DNA of 64,000 bases, taken from NCBI RefSeq assembly GCF_012927305.1, contig NZ_JABBGH010000001.1, forward strand, positions 682,001 to 746,000. Direction: 5' to 3'. Below the pieces are notes generated by a model, which saw only the letters and a program-made list of their open reading frames with translations, did no database searches and was not told the DNA's origin. This stretch comes from Hymenobacter polaris (GTDB taxonomy: Bacteria > Bacteroidota > Bacteroidia > Cytophagales > Hymenobacteraceae). This document shows positions 25,427 to 33,256 of this stretch, one piece after another. The translations under genes and the position numbers were made by a program. Every line of letters begins with the position of its first letter. The stretch's first letter is position 1.

Positions 25427-26161
25427 ATGAGAAAAATTCTGTACGCCTTATTTCTGGTAGCCGGTACCCGGCCGGCTTTGGCCCAGCACAGCGAGCTGCT
25501 GGGCCGGGCCGGCCTCAACCTATCTCATTTTGTGGGCAGTAGTGCCGAGCAGGAGTCCTTTATCAACTACAGCGGCGCGGGGCACGGCTACACCAATAAT
25601 CCTTTTGGCGGGCGCCTGGGCCTAGGGGCCGGCGCGGGCCTGAGGCTGCTGCACGAAAGCCGCTGGCCGCTGCTGCTGGGCCTCGACCTGGGCTACGACT
25701 ACCAGCGGGCCCGCACCGCCATTACTGGACTAAGCTACAGCAGCTATCCCACGTATTCTTTTTACGCGGCCGACGGCCACACATACCTGGCCAGCCAGCA
25801 CGTAAGCTTATTCTTCGCCCTAGGCTACCGCCTGCACCTGGGGGCCGTGCGCCTCGATGTGCTGGCTGGTCCCGAGCTGGCCGCCGTGTTTGGCAAGCGC
25901 GAAGCGGGCCGAGGCACCTACTACAACAACGGCGACCAGGCCTGGGCTACCAACGAGGGGCGCGACAGCGGGCTACCCTTCGATGGCCTGCTGCGCGCCG
26001 ACCTAACCGCGTGGCGGGGCCGCTGGGGGCTTAATGGCAGCTACGCCTGGGGTGGGGTCAATTACCGCTCGGGCCTGGTGGGCGGGGGGCCTTCGGAAGC
26101 GTTTGACCGCAGCCTGCGCCTAGGGCTGGTGTACCGGCTCAAGCCTCGCGCCACGCCCTAG
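25427..26161 (+). CDS. Outer-membrane beta-barrel protein (PorT-like)
   Basis: A 244-residue exported protein with signal peptide (MRKILYALFLVAGTRPALAQ) and alternating aromatic/Gly-rich strands typical of the small outer-membrane barrel families of Bacteroidota: GRAGLNLSHFVGSS, GGRLGLGAGAGLRLL, LLLGLDLGYDYQRA, LFFALGYRLHLGAV, and a terminal LRLGLVYRLKPR strand. This resembles the PorT/OMP_b-brl superfamily; function is not defined. Its stop codon overlaps the 3' end of the convergent pcm gene by four bases. The length fits an eight- to ten-stranded barrel. Confidence 0.8.
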   Translation: MRKILYALFLVAGTRPALAQHSELLGRAGLNLSHFVGSSAEQESFINYSGAGHGYTNNPFGGRLGLGAGAGLRLLHESRWPLLLGLDLGYDYQRARTAITGLSYSSYPTYSFYAADGHTYLASQHVSLFFALGYRLHLGAVRLDVLAGPELAAVFGKREAGRGTYYNNGDQAWATNEGRDSGLPFDGLLRADLTAWRGRWGLNGSYAWGGVNYRSGLVGGGPSEAFDRSLRLGLVYRLKPRATP

Positions 26162-26844
26162 CGCCAGCCCGCCGCCCCGCGCAGCGGCACGAAGCGGCAG
26201 TCGCCCAGCTCCTCGCGCACGAAGGCCGTCGGCCCCTCGCGGGTGATGCGCAGCAGCTGCTGGCGGCCGGGGTCGTGGCCGCCCACGGGCACTACCAGCC
26301 GCCCGCCCACGCGCAGCTGGCGCAGCAGGGCCGGGGGCAGGGCCGGCGCCCCGGCGGTTACCAATATGGCGTCGAAGGGGGCTAGGGTGGGCAGGCCCAG
26401 CGAGCCATCGCCCAGGTGCAGGCCGGCCGTGGGCAAGCCCAGGGCGGCCAGCCGGGCCCGGCCGCGCTCATACAGCGCCGGGTTGAACTCGATACTTTGC
26501 ACTCCCCCGGCCAGCTGGCAGAGCACGGCGAACTGGTAGCCCGAGCCGGTGCCGATTTCGAGCACCCGGTGGCCGGGCTGCAGCTCCAGCAGCTCGGTTT
26601 GGCGGGCCACGGTGCTGGGCTGCGAAATGGTTTGGCCCTCGCCGATGGGGAAGGCCTTGTCCTGGTAGGCGTGGGCATCGAAGGCGGGCTCGAAAAACCA
26701 GTGGCGCGGCACCGCCCCCAGGGCCGCTAGCACGCGCTCATCCTGAATGCCGCGCTCGCGGCGCAGCAGCTCAACCAGGGCGCGGCGCTGGCCGCGGTGG
26801 CGGTAGGTATCGGGCGGTAGCAGGAGGCGGGGAGGAAGGGCCAC
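26158..26844 (-). CDS. pcm: Protein-L-isoaspartate O-methyltransferase
   Basis: A PCMT-family SAM-dependent methyltransferase that repairs isoaspartyl residues in damaged proteins. Motifs: TYRHRGQRRALVELL at the N-terminus, VPRHWFFEP, GQTISQPSTVA (substrate loop), and the SAM-binding HRVLEIGTGSGYQFAVLCQL, later DAILVTAGAPALPPALL and RLVVPVG. GTG 26844 is proposed as start: the open frame reaches 26940 but that region contains the promoter shared with the neighbouring transferase gene. Length from the GTG is 228 residues, normal for the family. It overlaps the barrel gene tail-to-tail by four bases. Confidence 0.92.
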   Translation of the reverse strand: MALPPRLLLPPDTYRHRGQRRALVELLRRERGIQDERVLAALGAVPRHWFFEPAFDAHAYQDKAFPIGEGQTISQPSTVARQTELLELQPGHRVLEIGTGSGYQFAVLCQLAGGVQSIEFNPALYERGRARLAALGLPTAGLHLGDGSLGLPTLAPFDAILVTAGAPALPPALLRQLRVGGRLVVPVGGHDPGRQQLLRITREGPTAFVREELGDCRFVPLRGAAGWR

Positions 26845-26897
26845 TAGGCGAGCTAAAAGGGAAACCGGGCGGTTAGCGAGCCGGGTGGATGTAGCGG

Positions 26898-26938
26898 GGC
26901 GAGTACTTTTGCCCCACCTCGCCGCAAAAGTACTCGCC
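26898..26938. promoter_or_regulatory. Divergent promoter in a perfect inverted repeat
   Basis: GGCGAGTACTTTTG (26898-26911) and its exact complement (26925-26938) flank 13 bases. Each arm carries a -7 element TACTTTTG, one for the plus-strand sugar transferase (26904-26911) and one for pcm on the minus strand (26932-26925). The two face each other, so the transcripts would overlap by a few bases at their 5' ends. Confidence 0.6.
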
Positions 26939-26950
26939 ACCGCTTCCCCC

Positions 26951-28369
26951 TTGCTGCTCCGCCAACTTCAATTTTTCAAGCTCCTCGCGGCCGATTTTGG
27001 GGCGGCGCTGCTGGCCTGGGTGGCGTTTTTTTTGCTGCGCAAGTACCTGCTCAGCGAGATTACCGGCTACCACTTCACCGAGGGCGCCGTGTTTTACCTC
27101 TCGGGGGCGGCCCTGATGATTGCCTGCTTCTGGACGGCCCTCTACGCGCTGTTGGGCGAGTACCGCGACATCTTCCGCAAGTCGCGCCTCACCGAAATTA
27201 TTCGCCTGGCGCGGGCGTCGGTGCTGGGCACGGTGGTCATCTTCTTCGCCCTGCTGCTCGACGACCAGGGCGTGAGCAACTACCACGCTTACTACAAGAC
27301 GTTTGCGGCCTACTACCTGCTGCACTTCGGCATTACGGCGGTGCTGCGCATCTGGGCCGTGAGCAGCGTGCAGCGCCTGGTGCGCAGTGGGGCCATTTCC
27401 TTCCCCACGCTGCTGGTGGGTAGCAGCCAGCTGGCGCTGGCCACCTACCGCGAGCTGCGCCGCACCGGCCGCCACCTGGGGCTGCGGCTGGTGGGCTACG
27501 CCCCGGTGGGCGAGGCCGTGGATGCCGACCTGGCCGACCTGCTGCCCAGCACCGGCTCGTACCAGCAGCTGCCGGCTATTATTCAGGAGGGGCGCATCGA
27601 GCAGGTGATTATTGCCATCGAGCCCAGCGAGCACCGCCGCATCCAGGAAATCCTGAATTTGCTCGACGGCTCGGCCGTGCGCGTGAGCGTGCTGCCTGAC
27701 TTGTACCAGATACTGCTAGGGTCGGTGAAGGTCAACCACTTATTCGGCACGCCCCTCATTGAGATAAAGCACGACTTGCTGCCGCCCTGGCAGCTGGTGC
27801 TCAAGCGGGCCATCGACGTGAGCAGCTCGGTGGTGTTTATGCTGCTGGCCAGCCCGGTGTACGTCGCCACGGCCGCCATGGTCAAGTCGTCGTCGCCGGG
27901 GCCGGTCTTTTACCGCCAGCAGCGCATCGGGCGCGAGGGCGTGCCGTTCGAGATTATCAAGTTTCGCTCGATGTACGTGGGCTCCGAGCAAAACGGCCCG
28001 CGCCTCAGCTCCGACCACGACCCGCGAGTGACGCCCTGGGGCCGGTTTATGCGCAAGGTGCGCCTGGATGAGTTTCCGCAGTTCTGGAACGTGCTGCGGG
28101 GTGATATGAGCCTGGTGGGCCCTAGGCCCGAGCGCCAGTTTTTCATCGACCAGATTGTGCAGCTCGCGCCCCACTACCGCCACCTGCACCGCGTGCGCCC
28201 CGGCCTCACCAGCCTCGGGCAGGTAAAGTACGGCTACGCCGAAACCGTGCCGCAGATGGTGGAGCGCCTCAAGTTCGACATTCTCTACATCGAGAATATG
28301 AGCCTGGCCATGGACTTCCGCGTGCTGCTTTACACGCTGAAAATCATCGTGGAAGGCCGGGGTAAATAG
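26951..28369 (+). CDS. Undecaprenyl-phosphate sugar-phosphate transferase
   Basis: An exopolysaccharide-type polyprenyl glycosylphosphotransferase: four N-terminal membrane helices (FKLLAADFGAALLAWVAFFLL and following), a CoA-binding-like domain (PTLLVGSSQLALATYRELR ... PDLYQILLG), a fifth helix (KRAIDVSSSVVFMLLASPVYV) and the catalytic bacterial sugar transferase domain (PGPVFYRQQRIGREGVPFEI, RKVRLDEFPQFWNVLRGDMSLVGPRPE, GLTSLGQVKYGYAE). It loads the first sugar phosphate onto the lipid carrier for surface polysaccharide. The TTG at 26951 is favoured because the promoter element lies at 26904-26911; an ATG-like frame from 26885 would begin inside the promoter. No other polysaccharide genes are adjacent. 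Confidence 0.9.
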   Translation: MLLRQLQFFKLLAADFGAALLAWVAFFLLRKYLLSEITGYHFTEGAVFYLSGAALMIACFWTALYALLGEYRDIFRKSRLTEIIRLARASVLGTVVIFFALLLDDQGVSNYHAYYKTFAAYYLLHFGITAVLRIWAVSSVQRLVRSGAISFPTLLVGSSQLALATYRELRRTGRHLGLRLVGYAPVGEAVDADLADLLPSTGSYQQLPAIIQEGRIEQVIIAIEPSEHRRIQEILNLLDGSAVRVSVLPDLYQILLGSVKVNHLFGTPLIEIKHDLLPPWQLVLKRAIDVSSSVVFMLLASPVYVATAAMVKSSSPGPVFYRQQRIGREGVPFEIIKFRSMYVGSEQNGPRLSSDHDPRVTPWGRFMRKVRLDEFPQFWNVLRGDMSLVGPRPERQFFIDQIVQLAPHYRHLHRVRPGLTSLGQVKYGYAETVPQMVERLKFDILYIENMSLAMDFRVLLYTLKIIVEGRGK

Positions 28370-28370
28370 A

Positions 28371-28664
28371 CCGCAGATTTAACGGATTTAACGGATACGC
28401 TTGGCTAGCGCCAAGCTGACTACGCAGGAGGGTAATAACTGGTGGCAGTAGCAGTTGCAGGTGATTGGGTGGTTGGGGCGAGGTACAGACTGAGTGGATT
28501 AACTTAATGCCAGCGCACCCGGTTGATAGCTTGGCCGGCCAGTAGAAGCAGCGCTCCTAGGCCCCGCGCGGGCCAAAAGGCGGCACACCCGAGCCACCCG
28601 CGTAGGCAGCTTGGCGCAGCCAAGCGTATCCGCGAAATCCGTTAAATCCGTTAAATCTGCGGTC
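28371..28664. repeat. Paired inverted repeat of the TTTAACGGATTTAACGGAT family
   Basis: CCGCAGATTTAACGGATTTAACGG begins right after the sugar transferase stop; its inverted copy ends two bases before the ribE ATG. The similarity continues past the core (ATACGCTTGGC... on both sides), giving arms of about 60 bases with small differences around about 170 bases of non-coding DNA. A related copy lies at 55509-55642 and a degenerate one at 54243. Confidence 0.8.
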
Positions 28665-28665
28665 C

Positions 28666-29259
28666 ATGTTTACAGGTATTATTGAAGCCACGGGCACCGT
28701 TACGGCGGTCGAAACCCAGGGCACTAACCGCCACTTCACCATTGAGTCGCCCTTCGCCCAGGAGCTGAAAATCGACCAGAGCGTGGCCCACGACGGCGTG
28801 TGCCTGACGGTGGTGGCCCTCGACGGCGCGGCCGGCACCCACACCGTCACGGCCATCGACGAAACCCTGCGCAAAACCAACCTGGGCCAGTGGGCGCCCG
28901 GCCGCCACGTGAACCTGGAGCGCTGCCTGGCCGCCGGCGGGCGCTTCGACGGCCACATTGTGCAGGGCCACGTCGATGCTACCGCCGAGTGCGTCAGCGT
29001 GCAGGACCAGGACGGCTCCTGGCTGTTTCGCTTCCGCCACGAGCCGGGCCCCCAGCGCCTGACGGTAGAAAAGGGCTCGATAACGGTGAACGGCGTGAGC
29101 CTCACCTGCTTCGACAGTGAGCCCGATGGCTTCTCGGTAGCCATCATCCCGTATACCTACGAGCACACCGGCTTCCACCAGCTGCAAGCCGGCGAGCGCG
29201 TCAACCTGGAGTTCGACATTGTGGGCAAGTACGTGGCCCGGCTGCTGGGCAAGGGCTAG
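28666..29259 (+). CDS. ribE: Riboflavin synthase alpha subunit
   Basis: A 197-residue riboflavin synthase that dismutates two 6,7-dimethyl-8-ribityllumazine molecules into riboflavin. The two tandem lumazine-binding barrels are evident: first MFTGIIEATGTV ... VAHDGVCLTVV, second FDGHIVQGHVDATAE ... GSITVNGVSLTCF with the conserved IIPYTYEHTGF near the end. Its ATG is two bases behind a repeat arm ending CTGCGGTCC, so the whole 5' leader is repeat-derived; no FMN riboswitch is present. No other rib genes are adjacent. A hairpin repeat follows the stop. Confidence 0.97.
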   Translation: MFTGIIEATGTVTAVETQGTNRHFTIESPFAQELKIDQSVAHDGVCLTVVALDGAAGTHTVTAIDETLRKTNLGQWAPGRHVNLERCLAAGGRFDGHIVQGHVDATAECVSVQDQDGSWLFRFRHEPGPQRLTVEKGSITVNGVSLTCFDSEPDGFSVAIIPYTYEHTGFHQLQAGERVNLEFDIVGKYVARLLGKG

Positions 29260-29289
29260 TTAAGAGATTAGGTAGTTAGGTGATTGGGC

Positions 29290-29390
29290 AAAAAAGGCGG
29301 TCAGGCTGAGCCTGCCGAAGCATCTCTACCGAACAACCCCTAGGGGCGCGGTAGAGATGCTTCGGCAGGCTCAGCATGACCGCCTTTTTT
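29290..29390. repeat. Intergenic hairpin repeat, copy 4
   Basis: About 42-bp arms (AAAAAAGGCGGTCAGGCTGAG to CATCTCTACCG) with a single-base difference (TCAGGCT against TCATGCT) around a 17-base centre containing CCCCTAGGGG. It lies between the convergent ribE and S9 peptidase genes and has flanking A and T runs, so it should terminate both. Confidence 0.9.
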
Positions 29391-29406
29391 CAACTTATTT
29401 ACTCAG

Positions 29407-31749
29407 CTACTCGCTTACCGTGCGCGGGTCGGGCCTAGGGGTCATCTGGTAGTCCTGGGGCGGCTCGGCGCCGGCCAGGTTGCGCACGAAGTAGTCCCAG
29501 CGGCGGCGCATCATGTAGGGCGAGTACGGGCCGTAGCCGTGCGCGGCGTTGGGAAATACCACCAGGTCGTAGCTTTTATTGGCTTTGGTGAGGGCTTCTA
29601 CTACCAGCATCGTGTTGTAGGGTGGCACGTTGTTGTCCATCAGGCCGTGGGCCAGCATCAGTTTGCCTTTCAGGTTCTTGGCGTAGAAGGCGTTGGCTTG
29701 CGAGTCGTAGTTGGTGCTGCCGTCGGGCTGGCGCGTGAGCAGGCCAATGTAGCGCTCGCCCCAATCGTCCTCGTAGTTGCGGTTTTCGTGGTTGCCCGAT
29801 TCCGAGATGCCCACTTTGAAGAAGTCGGGGTAGCGGAACATGGCCGCCGCCGCCGCGTAGCCGCCGCCCGAGTGGCCCCAGATGCCGGCCCGGCTCAGGT
29901 CGATGTAGGGGTAGCGCTCGGCCAGTTGGCGCATGCCGGCGGTTTGGTCGCCCAAGGTGTTTTCCATCATGTTGCCGTAGCAGGCATCGTGGAAGCTCTT
30001 GGAGCGCAAGGGGTTGCAGCTGCCTTCCAGCACCACCACCACGAAGCCCAACTCGGCCAGCGCTTGGTTATCGCCCCGCGCCGCCGCAAACGACCAGCTA
30101 CCCACGCTGCCGCCCTGCGGGCCGGGGTAGATGTAGTTGATAATGGGGTACTTCTGGTCGGGGTTGAGCTTGGTGGGCGTAAAAAGCAAACCGTAGAGGT
30201 CGGTTTGCCCGTCCTGCCCTTTTACCGTGATGGGCGTGGGCGCGTGCCAGCCGGTGGCCAGCAGCCGCGAAATATCGGTTTTCTCCAGGGGCGTCACCAG
30301 CTTGCCGTTTAGGTCGCGCACCACGCTCACGGGCGGCACGTTGGGCTGCGAGTATTGGTCAACAAAGTAGCGGCCGGAGGGCGAAAAATCCACCTGGTGG
30401 TTGCCGGCCTCGGGCGTGAGCAGGGTGAGGTGCTTGCCGTCGAGGCCAATGCGGTAGAGGTGGGTGAAGTAGGGGTTGCCCGGCTCGCGCCCATCGGCCA
30501 GGAAGTAGAGCTGCCGCGCCTGCTCATCCACTTTCAACAGCTGCGTTACTACCCAATTCCCTTTGGTAATCTGGTGCTTGAGCTGGCCGTTGCGGGTGTC
30601 GTAGAGGTAGAGGTGGCCCCAGTTGTTGCGCTCCGAATACCAGATGGCCTCCTGGGTTTTGGGCAGGTAGTGCCAGTTGATGGCGTGCTGGCCCGACTCG
30701 TACTGCGTGGCCACGGTTTCCTGCATCACCTCGCGCACGGCGCCGGTGGCGGCGTTGGCAATGCGCAGCTTCTCCTGCTTGTGGTCGCGCGAGGTGCTCA
30801 CGAAGGCCAGCTCCGTGCCGTCGGGGCGCCAGTCCACGTCGTCGAAGGTGCCGCTGCTCGAAATATCATCCGAGAGCGAGCCGCGGTGCGGGTCGGGCGG
30901 CACTTGCAGGCGCACCACCTTGGCGGGCTCCACCTCCACAATCACCCGCTCGATGGTGACGATGTCCTGGTCGCCGGGCAGCGGGTACTTCCAGGACTTC
31001 AACGTGGGGTGGCCCACGTTGGTGGTTACCAAGTACATATCGCCTGCCCGGCGTTCGTCCTGCTGAAAGGTGGCCAGCTTGCGCGAGTCGGGCGACCAGC
31101 GCACGATGGGCGCGTCGCTGCTGGTCCAGCCGGCGTTGTCGGTGGCGTAGCCGTAGTGCTCGGCGCCATCGGTAGTGAGTTGGCGCCGGGCGTTAGTCTT
31201 GGTGTCGCGCACCCACAGGTTATGCTCGTGGATGTAGGCCGCTAGCTGGCCGTTGGGCGACAGCACTTCCGGTGCGTCGTTGGCTCCTTTTGAGGGGCTA
31301 GGCGTGGTTGGCGTTTCGGCGCTCACCTGCCCGCTGGCCTGGTCATAGCGCCAGTGCTTGCCCGCCGCCGCGAAGCTGAGGCTGCGGCCATCGGGCGCCA
31401 GCTCGAAGCTGCGGAAAGGCAAGCGGTGGGCGTCGTAGGTTTTGCTGGTGGCGGCCCCTAGGGCCGCCGCCAGCCGCGCCTGGTCAAAGGCCGGCTGGCG
31501 CGTCTTGCGGGCGGGGTCAACCAGCACAAAATCGTTGCCCTGCGGGGTCGATACGCGGTACCAGAAGCGGTCGCCCGGCAGCCAGGTGGGCGGCCCCATG
31601 GTGTGGTCTACCAGCGGCTGGGTGTTGTAAACCAAGAAGCGCTCGGCCCGCGCGTAGTCGGCCGCCGTGCGGGCCGGCGGCGTTTGCGCCCGCGCCGCGC
31701 CAGGAAGCAGCGCGGCAACAGTGCAAAAAACCCGTAAATAGATATGCAT
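29407..31749 (-). CDS. S9 family dipeptidyl-peptidase IV-like enzyme
   Basis: A 780-residue exported serine peptidase with a signal peptide (MHIYLRVFCTVAALLPGAARA), an N-terminal beta-propeller (DPPIV_N; repeats such as SPNGQLAAYIHEHNLWV, VDWRPDGTELAFVS, DFSPSGRYFVDQYS) and a C-terminal alpha/beta-hydrolase domain. Catalytic motifs: GIWGHSGGGYAA with the nucleophile Ser, HGLMDNNVPP with Asp, and FPNAAHGYGP with His. DPP IV relatives usually read GWSYGG at the nucleophile, so GHSGGG marks a distinct subgroup. Likely located in the periplasm, trimming peptides. The ATG at 31749 starts the signal peptide; the open frame extends 105 bases further without meaning. Confidence 0.93.
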   Translation of the reverse strand: MHIYLRVFCTVAALLPGAARAQTPPARTAADYARAERFLVYNTQPLVDHTMGPPTWLPGDRFWYRVSTPQGNDFVLVDPARKTRQPAFDQARLAAALGAATSKTYDAHRLPFRSFELAPDGRSLSFAAAGKHWRYDQASGQVSAETPTTPSPSKGANDAPEVLSPNGQLAAYIHEHNLWVRDTKTNARRQLTTDGAEHYGYATDNAGWTSSDAPIVRWSPDSRKLATFQQDERRAGDMYLVTTNVGHPTLKSWKYPLPGDQDIVTIERVIVEVEPAKVVRLQVPPDPHRGSLSDDISSSGTFDDVDWRPDGTELAFVSTSRDHKQEKLRIANAATGAVREVMQETVATQYESGQHAINWHYLPKTQEAIWYSERNNWGHLYLYDTRNGQLKHQITKGNWVVTQLLKVDEQARQLYFLADGREPGNPYFTHLYRIGLDGKHLTLLTPEAGNHQVDFSPSGRYFVDQYSQPNVPPVSVVRDLNGKLVTPLEKTDISRLLATGWHAPTPITVKGQDGQTDLYGLLFTPTKLNPDQKYPIINYIYPGPQGGSVGSWSFAAARGDNQALAELGFVVVVLEGSCNPLRSKSFHDACYGNMMENTLGDQTAGMRQLAERYPYIDLSRAGIWGHSGGGYAAAAAMFRYPDFFKVGISESGNHENRNYEDDWGERYIGLLTRQPDGSTNYDSQANAFYAKNLKGKLMLAHGLMDNNVPPYNTMLVVEALTKANKSYDLVVFPNAAHGYGPYSPYMMRRRWDYFVRNLAGAEPPQDYQMTPRPDPRTVSE

Positions 31750-31921
31750 AGCAGTGAAAAAAAGGCCCGGCAAAGGGCAAAAACCTTGCCCGCGCAAGGT
31801 AGCGCGCAAGCGCGGTTTGGCGCGGTAGCGGACCCTAGGGCCCGCTGGCGGCAACCTGCGGCCCGCGCCTGCGTTGGCTACCTATGAGCCTGCCCTTCTC
31901 TCACCAAGCAACCCCTTAGCC

Positions 31922-32113
31922 ATGAGCCATAAACGCGAAGAAATCGAGCCCAACCCCGGCGATAAGCGCTACATCCGCCGCAATGACTAGGGCGAAATAG
32001 AAACATCCGTAGACCTGAACCGCTCGCTCTCGCAAGACGACCGCCACAACGCCAAGGAAACCAGCGAGCCCGGCCAAGGCGACCACGGCGACGGCCACAC
32101 CGGCAACCGGCGG
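31922..32113 (+). pseudogene. Small conserved hydrophilic protein, broken by an amber codon
   Basis: From ATG 31922 the frame reads MSHKREEIEPNPGDKRYIRR-ND, then TAG at 31988-31990, then continues in frame GEIETSVDLNRSLSQDD ... KETSEPGQGDHGDGH. Together this matches a short hydrophilic Bacteroidota/Proteobacteria protein of about 60 residues with the pattern EPxxGDKRYxRRDExG ... VDVxRSLxxDxR ... GxGDxGD. A single C-to-T change of a CAG/Gln codon would create this TAG. The change also makes the CTAGGG core that is so common in this genome. The end of the frame has no stop in the expected place, which suggests further decay. Confidence 0.6.
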
Positions 32114-32166
32114 AGTAGATGGGTTAAACTAAATTGTCGTCGGAAATTAACTGAGTCCTACCATAT

Positions 32167-32505
32167 ATGGCCGGAAACAAGCTGTTTAAGCTGCACTCAG
32201 AGCAGATTGTCGATTTAGTAAGCGGGTATGGAGGGTGCATTGCTACGGATAGAATTACAGTAGATGGAGAACCCCTAGGCTACATGTATCGAGAGGAACC
32301 GCACAACGAACTTGATAGTGGCTGGCGATTCTTCGCGGGAACGGAAGACCAAGCCTATCTGGATAATTTGGCCTATTCGGAAGTGTATGACGTGAACACA
32401 ATTGCCAACTATGAGCCGGCGATTATCGCGTACTTAGATTACCCCGTCGGCTCAGAGCTTGAGCGAAGAGTAGGGAGCAATAAATTTGACCTGCTTCCGG
32501 GTTAA
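32167..32505 (+). CDS. DUF2185 (Imm33-like) protein
   Basis: A 112-residue protein matching the DUF2185 family: YGGCIATDRITVDGEPLGYMYRE, DSGWRFFAGTEDQAYLDN, YDVNTIANYEPAIIAYLDYPVGS. Members occur as stand-alone proteins or as immunity proteins in polymorphic toxin loci. No toxin gene is adjacent. Its base composition is lower in GC than its neighbours and CCTAGG appears only once, which fits recent acquisition. The start ATG at 32167 follows the broken small gene without a recognisable promoter. The function here is unknown. Confidence 0.8.
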   Translation: MAGNKLFKLHSEQIVDLVSGYGGCIATDRITVDGEPLGYMYREEPHNELDSGWRFFAGTEDQAYLDNLAYSEVYDVNTIANYEPAIIAYLDYPVGSELERRVGSNKFDLLPG

Positions 32506-32518
32506 TAAGCTACTGATT

Positions 32519-33100
32519 TCAGTTAGCCACCACCCGCCCATCCCAGCGCCGGAACGTCCAGCCGGCACCAGCCCCTAGGGTGGCGCCCACCAGCCAGCCG
32601 CCCAGCACGTCGAGCGGGTAGTGGGCGGCCAGGTACACGCGGCTGTAGGAGATGACCAGCGCCCACAGAAACACGCCCGCTTTGAGCAGGCGGAAGCGAC
32701 CGGCGGGCAGCGTGAACAGCAGAAAAACGGCCAGGCCTATGGCATTGGCGGCGTGCGATGACATAAAGCCGAATGCTCCGCCGCAGCCATCAGGCAGGTA
32801 AAGCTGCGCGGCCAGGTCGGCGGCGTGGCAGGGCCTCGGGCGGGCGGCCCAGGGCTTGAAGATGCGGCTGGTGATGCTGTCGGCCAGGGCCACGGTGGCG
32901 GCCAGCAGCGGCACCAGCAGCGCCGCCCGCCGCCGGAAGTGGTACACGAGCCAGCCCAGCAGCAGGGCATAGAACGGAAACCACACCTTTATTTGCGAGG
33001 CAAAGGTCATCACCCGGTCTAGGGCCGGCGCGCGGGCGTGGTTGATGACCAGCAGTAGGCGGTGGTCGAGGTCGGTGAGGGAGCGTAAAAATTCTGTCAT
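32519..33100 (-). CDS. PAP2-family membrane phosphatase
   Basis: A 193-residue inner-membrane PAP2 phosphatase with about five helices. The three catalytic motifs are present: KPWAARPRPC (KxxxxxxRP), GFMSSHAANAIG (PSGH-like, here SSHA) and SRVYLAAHYPLDVLGGWLVG (SRxxxxxHxxxD). The family removes phosphate from lipid pyrophosphates such as undecaprenyl pyrophosphate or phosphatidylglycerol phosphate. The start codon lies inside a sequence of the form GTCATTGCGAG...GAAGCGATT, a dispersed Bacteroidota repeat, so the gene's leader is repeat-derived. A hairpin repeat separates it from hemF upstream. Confidence 0.9.
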   Translation of the reverse strand: MTEFLRSLTDLDHRLLLVINHARAPALDRVMTFASQIKVWFPFYALLLGWLVYHFRRRAALLVPLLAATVALADSITSRIFKPWAARPRPCHAADLAAQLYLPDGCGGAFGFMSSHAANAIGLAVFLLFTLPAGRFRLLKAGVFLWALVISYSRVYLAAHYPLDVLGGWLVGATLGAGAGWTFRRWDGRVVAN

Positions 33101-33140
33101 TGCGAGACTACGAAGCGATTACACTAGGCTTGGATTAGAT

Positions 33141-33243
33141 GAGCAAAAAAGGCGGTCATGCTGAGCTTGCCGAAGCATCTCTACCGAGCCGCATTGTTCG
33201 GTAGAGATGCTTCGGCAAGCTCAGCATGACCGCCTTTTTGCTC
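33141..33243. repeat. Intergenic hairpin repeat, copy 5
   Basis: 46-bp arms (GAGCAAAAAAGGCGGTCATG to TCTCTACCGA and complement) around 10 bases. It lies downstream of hemF and upstream of the PAP2 gene, both on the minus strand, with A/T runs that would suit termination. Confidence 0.92.
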
Positions 33244-33256
33244 TTTGCATAACCCT

